Shown one piece after another: positions 1 through 9,193 of a DNA stretch of 64,000 bases. The stretch is from NCBI GenBank assembly GCA_020722005.1, contig DYLP01000003.1, forward strand, positions 37,655 through 101,654, given 5' to 3'. This stretch comes from Melioribacter roseus. Lineage in GTDB: Bacteria > Bacteroidota > Ignavibacteria > Ignavibacteriales > Melioribacteraceae. A program made the translations under genes and the position numbers. The notes under the pieces are model-generated. The model was not told the DNA's origin. It did not search any database and saw only the letters and a list, made by a program, of their open reading frames with translations. Within the stretch, counting starts at the first letter, position 1. Each line of letters opens with the position of its first letter.

Positions 1-596
1 CTTCTTAGTTGATTTGTAAAAATGACGCACGTTTTCGATTTGCTAATTGCGCCTGTAATTTTTCTAAGAGCCTGGGACATTAAACGGGCTTGCACAGCCA
101 TTTGAGGATCGCCCATATCGCCTTCGATTTCCGAGCGAGGAACCAGAGCCGCAACTGAATCGACAACAATTACGTCGAGAGCGTTGCTTCTAATAAGTGT
201 ATCGACAATTTCAAGAGCCTGCTCGCCAAAATCAGGCTGCGAAAGCAATAGATTACTTACGTCAACGCCGAGACGTTTCGCATAATTTACATCGAGCGCA
301 TGTTCAGCATCAATAAAGGCAGCTATGCCTCCCTGCTTTTGAGCTTCGGCTATTATGTGCAAACATAGTGTAGTTTTACCAGAAGATTCTGGACCATATA
401 TTTCAATGATTCTGCCTCTCGGAACGCCTCCAATTCCGAGCGCATAGTCGAGCGATATTGAACCTGTAGAGATGGCTTCCACTTTATTAATTACACCATC
501 CCCCAGTTTCATTATGGTTCCCTTACCATAAGTTTTTTCGAGATTTGCAATTGTATCGTCGAGAATTTTCAATCTTGCATCTCTTTCAAGTGCCAT
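1..596 (-). CDS. recA: Recombinase RecA, C-terminal part beyond the window
   Basis: RecA coats single-stranded DNA and drives homologous strand exchange and the SOS response. About 198 N-terminal residues are present; the rest (usual length about 340-350) lies past base 1. The Walker A motif GPESSGKTT is encoded near 364-392 and the Walker B region ([12 protein letters not shown]) near 142-177. The last readable residues, IFTNQLR, match the family. The ATG lies inside the end of thpR (11-nt overlap), with AGGAGG directly upstream, so translation is probably coupled. It is the last visible gene of the purC-to-recA operon. Identification is secure. Confidence 0.97.
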   Translation of the reverse strand, partial: MALERDARLKILDDTIANLEKTYGKGTIMKLGDGVINKVEAISTGSISLDYALGIGGVPRGRIIEIYGPESSGKTTLCLHIIAEAQKQGGIAAFIDAEHALDVNYAKRLGVDVSNLLLSQPDFGEQALEIVDTLIRSNALDVIVVDSVAALVPRSEIEGDMGDPQMAVQARLMSQALRKITGAISKSKTCVIFTNQLR

Positions 597-1161
597 TATC
601 CCTCCTGTTAATCAATTTAAAGCTTGCAATCGGTTGATAAACTGAACCTGTCGTTTGAAGTATACTCCTGTATAAAGTAATTTCATCTGATATGAATTCA
701 GGTAAATCAATATCAAAATTTGTAAAATTTTTAATTTGATTCAAATACCTATCGTTTTTTATTCTAAGAAGTGTTAAGTGCGTTTTAAATTTTCTTTTTT
801 CTTTTTTGTAACCAAATTTTTCCATTAAGTTTTCAATTTCTTCATACATTCTTAAGAGATATTCATTCTCTAAAAAATCGAGATATAAAATCGTAGGTTT
901 GCCATCCCTGTAAAAAAGTCCAGCATTCGATATCTTTAATGAAATAGGAGAATGTTCTTTTACGAGTTCAGAAAGTGAACTGGTAATGTCGGGGATTAAA
1001 TTTTCATCGGTATCGCCCAAAAATTTTAATGTAATATGCAATTTATTTTTCTCTTCCCATCTTAGCTCGGACGTATTTTTAAAGAAGGAGTCGCGAAGTT
1101 CAATTATTCGGTTTAAAATATTTTCAGGTAAATTAAGGGCAATAAAAGTTCTAATCGTCAT
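586..1161 (-). CDS. thpR: RNA 2',3'-cyclic phosphodiesterase (2H family, LigT/ThpR)
   Basis: A 191-residue protein of the 2H phosphoesterase family, which opens 2',3'-cyclic phosphates on RNA ends. Both catalytic HxTL motifs are visible, HITL at residues 42-45 and HLTL at 128-131, at the spacing expected for the family. The N-terminus ([12 protein letters not shown]) is also typical. The start codon overlaps the end of cinA by 11 nt and its own stop overlaps recA by 11 nt. A cinA-thpR-recA order is a known arrangement, which supports a shared transcript. The physiological substrate is not shown by the sequence. Confidence 0.93.
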   Translation of the reverse strand: MTIRTFIALNLPENILNRIIELRDSFFKNTSELRWEEKNKLHITLKFLGDTDENLIPDITSSLSELVKEHSPISLKISNAGLFYRDGKPTILYLDFLENEYLLRMYEEIENLMEKFGYKKEKRKFKTHLTLLRIKNDRYLNQIKNFTNFDIDLPEFISDEITLYRSILQTTGSVYQPIASFKLINRRDNGT

Positions 1162-2407
1162 ACGGTATACCGAGTAAATTTCTTCTTAACATCTCTAAAG
1201 CTGCCTGTGAAGTACGATCTTTATTAAGAAGTCTGTCGTCACCAAAACGAAATTCTTTTGCTGTACAAATTGTATCGTCACAAATTCCGATATAAACAAG
1301 TCCCACTGGTTTATCTTGAGTTGCACCTGTAGGTCCCATTATACCAGTTACCGAAAGACCGATATCCGTTCCGCTTATCGATTTTATTCCCTCTGCCATT
1401 TGTCGTGCCACTTCGATACTAACGGCACCATATTTAGAAATAACGTCCTCATCAACTTTAAGTAATTCTACTTTTGCAGCGTTACTGTATACGACTACGC
1501 CTCTTTCAAGGAATTTACTGCTGCCGCTTATATTGGTCAACCTGTGCATTACATACCCGCCTGTACACGATTCTGCCACTGCTAATGTTAGCCCCCTCTC
1601 TATAAAAAGTTTGGCAACTACCGATTCCAATGTTTCGTCATCTTTTCCGTAAATATACTTACCTATTTTAGTCCTCAATTTTTGTTCTATTGCCTCGATT
1701 TGGGACTTGGCAGCATTTTCGTCATTATCTTCTACTGTTATTCTTAGTCGTACGCCGAATTGATTTGGTAGAAAAGCCATTTTAGAATTGCCCAATAATT
1801 CATTCAAATCGCCGATGCGTTCGTATAGATGCGATTCCGGAATTCCTGTTGTAAGCAGATTTTTTCTCAATACTACCTTTTTTCTGCCGCTTAATTTTTC
1901 CTTAAGTCTTGGAATCACAAAATTTTCCATCATCAGGTACATTTCGTATGGAACGCCGGGCATTGCAATAAATATTTTATTGTCCTTTTCGATCCAGATG
2001 CCCGGAGCAGTGCCACGGCTGTTTCGAATAGGAACGGCAATTTTGGGTACAAGTGCTTGCTCTTCGTTTATTTTGGTTAGCTGCCTGCCTCTTTTTTCAA
2101 AAAATTTTTTGATGTCGTTGAGTACATCCTGGTCGATAATCAGTTCAGTCTCAAAAAAATCGACAATAACTTTACGTGTTACGTCGTCGTGAGTAGGACC
2201 AAGTCCACCCGTTACTATAACAAGGTCAGAAAAATCAAGAGCCCTTTTCAATTCTTTAAAAATAGCATCCTCGTTATCAGGCATAACGGACGATCCAATA
2301 ACATCAATACTAAGTTCAGATAGTTTTTCTCCAATATAGGCTGCATTTGTGTTGATAACTTGCCCTATTAGAATTTCATCACCGATAGTAATAAGATGTG
2401 CATTCAT
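1151..2407 (-). CDS. cinA: CinA: competence/damage-inducible protein, NMN amidohydrolase
   Basis: A full-length 418-residue CinA with both usual parts. The N-terminal MoaB/MogA-like domain (about 1-170) has GDEILIG at 9-15 and VTGGLGPTHDD at 65-75. The C-terminal PncC-type nicotinamide-nucleotide amidohydrolase domain (about 260-415) has AESCTGG at 278-284, which includes the catalytic Ser280. PncC activity recycles the NMN made by NAD-dependent DNA ligase, which fits a neighbour such as recA. It lies 14 nt after pgpA and overlaps thpR by 11 nt. Confidence 0.95.
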   Translation of the reverse strand: MNAHLITIGDEILIGQVINTNAAYIGEKLSELSIDVIGSSVMPDNEDAIFKELKRALDFSDLVIVTGGLGPTHDDVTRKVIVDFFETELIIDQDVLNDIKKFFEKRGRQLTKINEEQALVPKIAVPIRNSRGTAPGIWIEKDNKIFIAMPGVPYEMYLMMENFVIPRLKEKLSGRKKVVLRKNLLTTGIPESHLYERIGDLNELLGNSKMAFLPNQFGVRLRITVEDNDENAAKSQIEAIEQKLRTKIGKYIYGKDDETLESVVAKLFIERGLTLAVAESCTGGYVMHRLTNISGSSKFLERGVVVYSNAAKVELLKVDEDVISKYGAVSIEVARQMAEGIKSISGTDIGLSVTGIMGPTGATQDKPVGLVYIGICDDTICTAKEFRFGDDRLLNKDRTSQAALEMLRRNLLGIPYDD

Positions 2408-2421
2408 AATAAAAATCCAAT

Positions 2422-2880
2422 TTAATAAAATAAATTAAATAATAGATGGATTAATAAAAAAGTATAGAAGCCCGCTAGTATATCGTCCAGTATAACACCC
2501 CAGCCGTTGCCCACTTTTTCCAGTCTCTTTATAGGATATGGTTTCAATATATCGAACAGTCTCCATAAAATAAATGCAGATAAAATATACCAAATAATTT
2601 TGGGTATAAAAAGCAATGAAATCCAGGTTCCGATAAACTCGTCGAGTGTAAATTCTTTTGGGTCGTTTCCGTAAAGCTTTTCGAATTTGAGAGCTATTTT
2701 TTGACCTGTAAGAATAAAAAAAGAAATCAATGAGAGCATTATTACCGGGCTTTCGAATCCAGGAATAAGATAAATTAAAAGTGCGATGATACTTCCTGCG
2801 GTACCGCTGAAGTACGGGAAGTATCCACTTAAGCAACCAGAGCCGATAAATTTTTCTAAACTGTTAATTTTATTTGCCAA
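2422..2880 (-). CDS. pgpA: Phosphatidylglycerophosphatase A
   Basis: A 152-residue membrane phosphatase that converts phosphatidylglycerophosphate to phosphatidylglycerol. It has the PgpA pattern: an N-terminal GSG...PYFSGTAGS stretch, LDEFIGTW in the middle, FRLFDILKPYPI-like text (here LWRLFDILKPYPI), and a C-terminal GVILDDILAG with conserved acidic residues, set among three or four hydrophobic segments. The start overlaps the end of pgsA by 11 nt, so consecutive enzymes of one pathway are translationally linked. The length is normal. Confidence 0.94.
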   Translation of the reverse strand: MANKINSLEKFIGSGCLSGYFPYFSGTAGSIIALLIYLIPGFESPVIMLSLISFFILTGQKIALKFEKLYGNDPKEFTLDEFIGTWISLLFIPKIIWYILSAFILWRLFDILKPYPIKRLEKVGNGWGVILDDILAGFYTFLLIHLLFNLFY

Positions 2881-3460
2881 TTGCTTTCTTTATCAGTGAC
2901 CAGTTTGAAATAAAATATGTTAAACCAGTATAAAAGGTGAAAATAGTAATTACCAGCATTGTATAATAAATAAATTCATGATTTAATAAAAGTTCAGAAA
3001 GCCATTTATATTCTTTATGAAATGAATCGAAACTTTGCAGGGTAAAGACCAGAAGTAAGTAATACTGAAATGCCATCTGGAAAAAAGTTTTCCATTTAGC
3101 AGATTTACTCGTAGAAAACGAAATCTTTTTGTAATCAGCCCAGACTCTCAAACCTGTTATGATAATATCTCTGGAAATAATAAGTAGCACCATCCAGAGT
3201 TCGAGAATTCCAACGAGCACAAGAGCAAGAAATGCGGTAGACGTAAGAATTTTATCTGCCAGTGGATCGAGGAACTTACCCCATTCTGTAATATAATTAA
3301 ATTTCCGTGCCAGCCATCCATCATACCAATCTGTAATAGCTGCAACAATGTAAACTGCAGCCGATATTTGAATTAAGAAAGGTTCACCCGATAAGAACAA
3401 GAAAAAAAAGAGAGGAGTTAGAATAATTCTTAATACCGTTAATTGATTCGGGAGTATCAT
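2870..3460 (-). CDS. pgsA: CDP-diacylglycerol-glycerol-3-phosphate 3-phosphatidyltransferase
   Basis: PgsA makes phosphatidylglycerophosphate from CDP-diacylglycerol and glycerol-3-phosphate in the inner membrane. The CDP-alcohol phosphotransferase signature is perfect: D47 G48, A51 R52, G61, D65 and D69, with exact DGxxARx8GxxxDxxxD spacing. Several hydrophobic segments surround it and the length (196 aa) is normal. It starts one base after the DUF971 gene and overlaps pgpA, which catalyses the next step. Confidence 0.95.
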   Translation of the reverse strand: MILPNQLTVLRIILTPLFFFLFLSGEPFLIQISAAVYIVAAITDWYDGWLARKFNYITEWGKFLDPLADKILTSTAFLALVLVGILELWMVLLIISRDIIITGLRVWADYKKISFSTSKSAKWKTFFQMAFQYYLLLVFTLQSFDSFHKEYKWLSELLLNHEFIYYTMLVITIFTFYTGLTYFISNWSLIKKAIGK

Positions 3461-3461
3461 A

Positions 3462-3758
3462 TCAGGTGTCTAGACCATCGATTTGTAGTAAATAATTAAA
3501 TTCATAGATTCCAGTACCAAGGCCGTCGTTCAAGATAAATTTCAAGGCATAATTACCTACCTGTTCACTTCGTTCTAATGCAATCTCCTCGTTGGAATAA
3601 ATCGGGATATAATTTTTGCCAAATTTTTCGGCTTTTGCACGGCAGGAAGCGTATGGACAAAGAGGTCTCATATTGGCATTTTTAGTCTTAGATATTCTTC
3701 CATCCTGCCAATCTATTGTAGTAGTATTTTCGTTTATACTTACTTTTTCAGGGAACAT
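3462..3758 (-). CDS. DUF971 family protein
   Basis: A 98-residue protein matching DUF971, the fold also found at the N-terminus of gamma-butyrobetaine hydroxylases. Visible family features are an early [13 protein letters not shown] (family text is usually CPCAxC, so the first pair is CPYASC here), and a C-terminal QVGNYALKF...[10 protein letters not shown] block ending in a hydrophobic tail. Members next to Mrp-type ATPases are suspected to act in Fe-S metabolism; no such neighbour is present. The start overlaps purC by 11 nt. Molecular function is unknown. Confidence 0.85.
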   Translation of the reverse strand: MFPEKVSINENTTTIDWQDGRISKTKNANMRPLCPYASCRAKAEKFGKNYIPIYSNEEIALERSEQVGNYALKFILNDGLGTGIYEFNYLLQIDGLDT

Positions 3759-4647
3759 CTGCTATACCGGTAAGCATTTTAAGCGCTTCAAAATATTTTT
3801 TACTTGTATTTACAATCACTTCGTCAGGTAAATGAGGAGCTGGTGGTTTCTTATTGAAATTAATCGAAAGTAAATAGTCTCTTACGTATTGTTTATCAAA
3901 ACTATTCTGGGATTTCCCTTTTTCGTAATTTTCGAGTGGCCAGAAACGCGACGAATCAGGGGTAAATAGCTCGTCAATTAAAATAATTTTCCCGTCGTAG
4001 TATCCGAATTCTACTTTTGTATCGGCTATAATAATTCCTTTTGAAAGTGCGTATTCAGCAACTTTGTTGTAGAGTTTGAGTGAAATATTTTTTATAAAAT
4101 TATATGTTTCTTTTCCAACAATTTTAATAGCATTTTCTTCGGTAATGTTTTCGTCGTGCAAACCGATTTCGGCTTTAGTTGAAGGCGTAAAAATCGGTTC
4201 CGGTAATTTTTCCGATTCTACCAATCCTTTTGGCAATTCAATTCCACAAACTTTACCCGTCTTTTTGTAATCATTCCAACCGGAACCAGTAATGTATCCT
4301 CTTACGATACACTCGAGTGGTATCAAATCGGCTTTTTTGACAAGCATCGATCTTCCATTTAATATCCCTTTATACTGCCTGCATATTTCGGGATATTCAT
4401 CAACATTTATTGTAACCAGATGATTATCCACAATATCTTTCGTAAAATCAAACCAGAAAGCTGAAATTAGATTCAACACTTTTCCTTTATCTGGAATTCC
4501 TTCATTCATTATTACATCGAAGGCGGATATTCTATCGGTAGAAACAATCAGAAAATATTCTCCGAGATCATAAATATCTCTAACCTTCCCTCTTTTAAAT
4601 AACTTTATATCTTTAAAATCTGAATAGAGCAATGCTTCATTTTCCAT
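3748..4647 (-). CDS. purC: SAICAR synthase (phosphoribosylaminoimidazole-succinocarboxamide synthase)
   Basis: PurC joins CAIR and aspartate with ATP in purine biosynthesis. The 299-residue length is that of the longer PurC subgroup rather than the 235-240 aa E. coli type. Recognisable elements are the N-terminal [14 protein letters not shown] (nucleotide loop), [35 protein letters not shown] and [13 protein letters not shown] followed by [15 protein letters not shown]. It is the first gene of the operon leading to recA; the 126-nt gap upstream separates it from the DUF6600 gene. Confidence 0.96.
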   Translation of the reverse strand: MENEALLYSDFKDIKLFKRGKVRDIYDLGEYFLIVSTDRISAFDVIMNEGIPDKGKVLNLISAFWFDFTKDIVDNHLVTINVDEYPEICRQYKGILNGRSMLVKKADLIPLECIVRGYITGSGWNDYKKTGKVCGIELPKGLVESEKLPEPIFTPSTKAEIGLHDENITEENAIKIVGKETYNFIKNISLKLYNKVAEYALSKGIIIADTKVEFGYYDGKIILIDELFTPDSSRFWPLENYEKGKSQNSFDKQYVRDYLLSINFNKKPPAPHLPDEVIVNTSKKYFEALKMLTGIADVP

Positions 4648-4719
4648 GATTTTTTCCTCATCAATGGGTTATTTTTAGGTAAGCAATATAAAAATAGAGG
4701 TGTGCATAAAGCAAATTGA

Positions 4720-4763
4720 GGCTGCCAGATTAATCGATATTCTAAAATAATAATCCGGCAGCC
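4720..4763 (-). terminator. Hairpin with GGCTGCC/GGCAGCC stem
   Basis: GGCTGCC at 4720-4726 pairs with GGCAGCC at 4757-4763, and the flanking GATTA/TAATC can extend the stem after one mismatch. It follows the DUF6600 gene in the direction of transcription. No clear T-run follows, so termination is less certain than for the related hairpins elsewhere in the window. Confidence 0.45.
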
Positions 4764-4773
4764 ATCGAATGTC

Positions 4774-5529
4774 TTATCTTCTTCTGATTATATTTTTTTC
4801 CCTGTCACGTCGTGTATTTTCATTGTAGTTTCGCTCGCCCTCTTCTTCGTTTCTTCTAATATGATTTTTGTAATCACGCTTATCGTTACCAATATATCTT
4901 CTTTCTTTTTCTTTATAAGAATCGCTGCTCCTCATTCTTTTTTCGATATAGTATTTAGGAGGTGGATCGAAGTGACTTTTCTTAAAGTGTGGTTTGTCAA
5001 AAATATTTCTAATGTGTCTTTCGTGAATTATATAATCTTTGATATTCCTTGAATAGAAATGATTGTACGAAACAAAGCACCAATAATCCGGAATTGTAAT
5101 CCATTTGAATGAAATGTGTATATCGATATCCAGACGGAAATGTGAAGTATATGGTATAGGAGCCCATCCGATATAATCGTCGTCATATCTCCACTCGACC
5201 CAAGCTGGTGCCCATTCATCATCAGGGAACCAGATCCAGCCGTAGCGAGGATGATATTCCCATCTACCGTAGTGATATACAATTTCTCCATAAGGCTCGT
5301 AAGATACCCAGTACCATCCAATCGAAGTCCATTTCCAGCGACCGATTGTATACGGCTTCCAATCAATATGAACGTAAGTCGGTCTCCATACATTCAAATT
5401 ATGACCAAGAGTAATCCATTCACCATATGGTTTGAGAGCCGCATAAAAGTGAGGACGATTCCGATATGAAGCTTCTGAAGAAATTGTTGTCAGTGTCAGT
5501 ATGGTCAATATGAATATCATCTTTTTCAT
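4774..5529 (-). CDS. Secreted Tyr/Trp-rich protein, DUF6600-like
   Basis: A 251-residue exported protein with a signal peptide (about 1-20, ending SSEA). Residues about 25-150 are repeats rich in Trp, Tyr and Gly of the type YGEW...GRWxxTxxGWYWVSYEPYG, then HYGRWEYHPRYGWIWFPDDEW, then WAPAWVEWRYDDDYIGWAPIP, the pattern of DUF6600 proteins. The last 80 or so residues are a highly charged Arg/Lys/Glu/Asp tail without predicted fold. It is a single gene between purC and a divergent thioredoxin-like gene. Role unknown; an envelope location is inferred from the signal peptide. Confidence 0.75.
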   Translation of the reverse strand: MKKMIFILTILTLTTISSEASYRNRPHFYAALKPYGEWITLGHNLNVWRPTYVHIDWKPYTIGRWKWTSIGWYWVSYEPYGEIVYHYGRWEYHPRYGWIWFPDDEWAPAWVEWRYDDDYIGWAPIPYTSHFRLDIDIHISFKWITIPDYWCFVSYNHFYSRNIKDYIIHERHIRNIFDKPHFKKSHFDPPPKYYIEKRMRSSDSYKEKERRYIGNDKRDYKNHIRRNEEEGERNYNENTRRDREKNIIRRR

Positions 5530-5617
5530 GAGAACCTCCTTTTTTCTATTTTTACGTCAATAAATATGCCGTTATTAAATTGCAATTTTTAATATATGTA
5601 TGGATTCTGAATTTAAT

Positions 5618-5647
5618 TATGTTCACTAAAGAGTACAATTACGTTTG
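5618..5647 (+). promoter_or_regulatory. Possible -7 element for the thioredoxin-like gene
   Basis: TACGTTTG at 5640-5647 matches the Bacteroidota -7 consensus TAnnTTTG and lies about 28 nt before the start codon. The -33 position reads TAT rather than TTG, so only half of the promoter matches. Confidence 0.3.
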
Positions 5648-5675
5648 TTAAGACTACAATCAAAATGGAGAATTA

Positions 5676-6278
5676 ATGGTGAAGAAATTTTTCCTGGAAA
5701 AACGCCCGCATAATGAAATGTCATATGAAGAATATATGGACAATTTTCGAAAAACAGTCGAAATGATAAAAAACAGTTTACAAGAAATTGAAGATCCTAA
5801 TCTCAACTATCTATTGATGAATTTTCAAAGGTCGCAAAGAATCGAGAAAAATTATGTTGTGAATGAGGAACTCTGCAGTGCGATAAAGAAAATTGCTGAA
5901 CCTCAACTCTGGATGGTTTTAACAGAATATTGGTGTGGAGATTCTGCACAAACATTACCTTACATAAACAAGATTGCAAAGTGTAGTTCTCTTATTGAAC
6001 TAAAGATACTCGAGAGGGATAAAAATCTTGATATAATGGACCTTTATTTGACGAACAGTTCAAGAAGTATACCGAAATTAGTGGCATTCGATTTTGAAGG
6101 GAATGAATTGTTCCAATGGGGACCACGTCCAGGTGAGGCACAGGATTTAATTAATCAAGCGAAAAAGCTAGGGAAATCGAAAGAAGAATTTATGAAAGAA
6201 TTACACCTCTGGTATGGCAGAAACAGAGGCAAAGCTCTCGAAGAAGAATTAAAGAATATTTTAAATAATCTGTATTAG
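5676..6278 (+). CDS. Thioredoxin-fold protein with single-Cys WCGDS motif
   Basis: A 200-residue cytoplasmic protein of the Thioredoxin_9-like group. An N-terminal helical region (about 1-75) precedes the fold; the active-site position is W86 C87 G88 D89 S90 instead of the CxxC of true thioredoxins. A cis-Pro-like RSIPKLVAFD follows about 45 residues later, and then GNELFQWGPRP. With one cysteine it cannot cycle a normal CxxC disulfide. Family members are common in Bacteroidota and Firmicutes, without an agreed function. It is convergent with the next gene, sharing 4 bp at the 3' ends. Confidence 0.8.
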   Translation: MVKKFFLEKRPHNEMSYEEYMDNFRKTVEMIKNSLQEIEDPNLNYLLMNFQRSQRIEKNYVVNEELCSAIKKIAEPQLWMVLTEYWCGDSAQTLPYINKIAKCSSLIELKILERDKNLDIMDLYLTNSSRSIPKLVAFDFEGNELFQWGPRPGEAQDLINQAKKLGKSKEEFMKELHLWYGRNRGKALEEELKNILNNLY

Positions 6279-7408
6279 TCCTCGTAGCTAAAGGGAAATA
6301 TGATTCTGACGCGTGATTTTAATTCGCGTCCGTCATTCTTTGCAGGATGAAAAGGTGTTTTATATAGTGCCGATTCTACTGCTTCGTCGCAGCCATATCC
6401 GATACCTTTAATTATTTTTGTATCAACAACGATTCCAAATTCATCGATTTCGGCATCAATAATAATTTCACCTTTCAATTTGAGTCTTTTGGCAATTTGA
6501 GGAATTTCTAGGTTATCGTTAATACTTTTTAATCCGCCCTTCGGATAAGGACATTCCTCATAGTCGCATTGGATTTCAGTTTTAGTCAAGCTTTCCGGCA
6601 CATAATTAACCTGAGCTTTATTTTCTTTCTTAGAAATTGCAGGATTTTTAGCTATTAGATTTCTGTCGAATATTTTAAATTGTATATAAAGAGTAACTCT
6701 GCTTTCAACAGGTTTACCGGCAGTTTGTCCTGGAATAAATTTAGTATTTTTGACTGCATCTTTAGCCGCTTCGTCGCAACCCAGTCCAAGACCTTTTACA
6801 ATTTCAACATCTTTAACATTTCCGTTTTTGTCGATGGTAGCAATTAGTATCACTTCGCCTTCCAGTCCATAAAGGAGTGCATGCTCGGGGTAGACTAGAT
6901 TTTTTTGAATTGATTCAATTCCATCAATCGGGACCGGACAAATTTCTGCATCACAAATTAATTCTTGATTTTTTCTTTTAATCACTTCATTCTGCTTATT
7001 TCCAGCCAGGAATTCTTCTGGTGATGGTTGATAGTTCGGGTCGATATCGAAGAGGTTTTTTCTAATTAATTTTCCTTCTTCGTAGACAGAGATTTCTTTT
7101 AACGACCCATTTTCATAGTAAACTCTCTCAGTGCCATCCTTTTTCCCGTTCTTAACATTGAATTCTCTTTCGACTAAACCATCGGGATAGTAAAAGATTA
7201 CCCTGCCATGGAGAAGTCCGTTACTGAATTCTTTATAAGATTTTAAATTGCCGTTAGGATAATATTCAACGGCAGCTCCGTCGAGGATATCGTTTACATA
7301 AGAAATTTCCGAGCGTATACTGCCGTCTGGATAATAACTTCGGCTAATGCCATTTTGTGCATGAACACATATACTGATAAAAAATAATGCCTTTATAAAC
7401 TTTCTCAT
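6275..7408 (-). CDS. MORN-repeat protein with two TonB C-terminal domains
   Basis: A 377-residue protein with a signal peptide (about 1-18). Residues about 22-130 are four MORN_2-type repeats (YYPDGSIRSE, YYPNGNLKSY, YYPDGLVERE, YYENGSLKEI). Two TonB C-terminal-like domains follow, about 160-255 and 290-377. Each domain is introduced by an acidic CP motif (AEICPVP, YEECPYP) and contains GCDEA, so the second half arose by duplication. There is no N-terminal transmembrane anchor or proline-rich spacer, so it is not a classical TonB. It starts 8 nt after the trans-sulfuration gene. Function unknown; periplasmic or secreted protein-protein contact is inferred. Confidence 0.75.
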   Translation of the reverse strand: MRKFIKALFFISICVHAQNGISRSYYPDGSIRSEISYVNDILDGAAVEYYPNGNLKSYKEFSNGLLHGRVIFYYPDGLVEREFNVKNGKKDGTERVYYENGSLKEISVYEEGKLIRKNLFDIDPNYQPSPEEFLAGNKQNEVIKRKNQELICDAEICPVPIDGIESIQKNLVYPEHALLYGLEGEVILIATIDKNGNVKDVEIVKGLGLGCDEAAKDAVKNTKFIPGQTAGKPVESRVTLYIQFKIFDRNLIAKNPAISKKENKAQVNYVPESLTKTEIQCDYEECPYPKGGLKSINDNLEIPQIAKRLKLKGEIIIDAEIDEFGIVVDTKIIKGIGYGCDEAVESALYKTPFHPAKNDGRELKSRVRIIFPFSYED

Positions 7409-7416
7409 TCGTGCAA

Positions 7417-8733
7417 TTAAATTACTTTTAACGAATTGTCGAGGTCCTGGATTATATCATCTGCATTTTCTAGTCCAACAGCAATCCTGATTCCACCGGC
7501 ATCGATTCCCCTGTCGGCAAGTTCATCCGGTGGTACAACGGAATGAGTCATCGAAGCTGGATGTTCAATCAACGTTCTTGTATGACCTAAACTTACTGCG
7601 AGAGTCATTGTATAAGCATGCTCAGCCACATAATCCATAAATTTTATGCCGTTATTTTTACTTTCGAGAGGAGAATTCCCTTTGAGGACGAAATAAATTA
7701 AGCTACCAGGGGCAAAATTACCTTCAAAGTCGAGCATCTGATTTTTGGCCAGTTCATAGTGTTTGAAATTTTTTAATCCAGGGTAATTGACGAACTCGAT
7801 TTTGTGATGGTCGTTCAGAAATTCTGCAATTTTTGTGGCTGTTTCGATTTGTTTTTGCATTCTAATAGGAAGCGTCGGCAGTCCATAAGTTAAAATTGAC
7901 CAGGCACTTTTGGGATTGAGCACAGCTCCAAAATCTTTTCTATACAGTTGCAACATATCCTGATATTCTTTTCTGCCAATTACAATTCCACCCATATCAG
8001 TACCAAATCCACTAATTCCTTTTGTAAGCGATTGAACTACAAAATCGGCGCCATGTTCTAACGGTCTTTGACAGTACGGTGTGGCAAATGTATTGTCGAT
8101 AACGATCTGGATGTGATCTTCTGGTTTCCGATTAGAGTTTATTTGATCAACGACTTCTCTAACTTTCTTAATGTCGATGATCTCCAGATTGGGATTTGCA
8201 GGCGTCTCAAAATAGACTACTCTGGTTTTATCGGTTATTTTTGTAAACATATTTTCTGGATTGGTCAGGTCAAGAGGTTTCCATTTGATATTATACCGTG
8301 GATACCAATTACTTAGCAACGAGAGAGTGCAGCCATACAAAGTATTGTGAGTAATGATTTCGTCGCCCGATTTAGTTAGAATTCCAAGAATAGCTGAAAT
8401 TGAACTCATTCCACTTGCAAAACTAACGGCAATTTCCCCTTTTTCAACATAAGCAATATTTTCCTCTAGCATGTCTTTATTTGGTTCGCCCAGCCGATCG
8501 TATATAAAAATCGGTTGACCTTCCCCAAATATTCTTGTATTTGCAAACTGTGAGAAACCCTGCGCTCCCCTTTCTACTGAATCGAGTCGAAACGTAGTAG
8601 ACGACGAAATTGGCGCGGTTACATGATGTGCGTAATCCCATTTATCAGTCGTGTATTTTCCGTAGATTAAACGGGTAGCCATCGAATATTTCGATTCATC
8701 GAATATCTGGTTTTTCTTTTTTTCGTTTGACAT
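7417..8733 (-). CDS. Cys/Met metabolism PLP enzyme (trans-sulfuration family)
   Basis: A 438-residue fold-type I PLP enzyme of the cystathionine gamma-synthase, gamma-lyase and O-acetylhomoserine sulfhydrylase family. It has the substrate-loop Tyr (FIYDRLGEPN, about 76-85), SFASGMSSI for phosphate binding, VIDNTFATPYCQRP with D213, and SLTKGISG with the Schiff-base lysine K238. The C-terminal LAVSLGHTRTLIEHPASMTHS is typical. Sequence alone does not decide between gamma-lyase, gamma-synthase and sulfhydrylase. The beta-synthase-like enzyme encoded about 460 bp upstream suggests reverse trans-sulfuration (homocysteine to cysteine). The start has GGAG at good spacing. Confidence 0.88.
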   Translation of the reverse strand: MSNEKKKNQIFDESKYSMATRLIYGKYTTDKWDYAHHVTAPISSSTTFRLDSVERGAQGFSQFANTRIFGEGQPIFIYDRLGEPNKDMLEENIAYVEKGEIAVSFASGMSSISAILGILTKSGDEIITHNTLYGCTLSLLSNWYPRYNIKWKPLDLTNPENMFTKITDKTRVVYFETPANPNLEIIDIKKVREVVDQINSNRKPEDHIQIVIDNTFATPYCQRPLEHGADFVVQSLTKGISGFGTDMGGIVIGRKEYQDMLQLYRKDFGAVLNPKSAWSILTYGLPTLPIRMQKQIETATKIAEFLNDHHKIEFVNYPGLKNFKHYELAKNQMLDFEGNFAPGSLIYFVLKGNSPLESKNNGIKFMDYVAEHAYTMTLAVSLGHTRTLIEHPASMTHSVVPPDELADRGIDAGGIRIAVGLENADDIIQDLDNSLKVI

Positions 8734-8881
8734 GACACACTCCTATTTTTTTCTTACCCTTAAATTATGTAATCCCAGCATACTATAAAAATGGAATTAG
8801 AATAATTTATTAAGTACACGCTGTAATATTAAAGGCATATATTATGTCGGTCTTATAAAATTCGAATCTATGGAGAAGATT

Positions 8882-9098
8882 TTATCTTAAAAGTGAAAAT
8901 AAAACATTTTTATAAACGTCGTCATCAATCGTAAAAAGGCAGCCTGTTACAACCAGCTACTTCATTTTTACGAAAAGTAGATGAAGTTGTATCGATTTCT
9001 ACAGGCAAGTTGTGTGCACTTACAAATTGAGAAGTTCTAAAAAGTTGGTCAACGGAATATACATCATAAAAATAATTACAAATTAATTTTACTTCGCG
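8882..9098 (-). pseudogene. Possible remnant of a META-domain (HslJ-like) gene
   Basis: This lies in the 460-bp gap between two sulfur-metabolism genes. One minus-strand frame, open for about 68 codons, reads LPVEID ... NEVAGCNRLPF, which resembles the META-domain pattern of a Leu-Pro-led acidic strand followed by GCNR. It meets a stop just after a run of five T. Moving by one base there continues as TIDDDVYKNVLFSLLR and then a stop, as if a frameshift had occurred. There is no start codon and the second half of the domain is absent. The assignment rests on a short motif and remains uncertain. Confidence 0.35.
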
Positions 9099-9193
9099 TT
9101 ATTTGAAAGAAATTATTTTATCTATCTAAGAAGGTGAAACCGTAAATTAATTTTTAATGAATAAAATCTCTCAATTTTAACGCTTGCCTATAT

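Noticed and set aside
8734..8881. S-adenosylmethionine riboswitch before the trans-sulfuration gene
   Set aside because: No GAGGGA-type junction or paired stems of known SAM riboswitches could be found on the minus strand.
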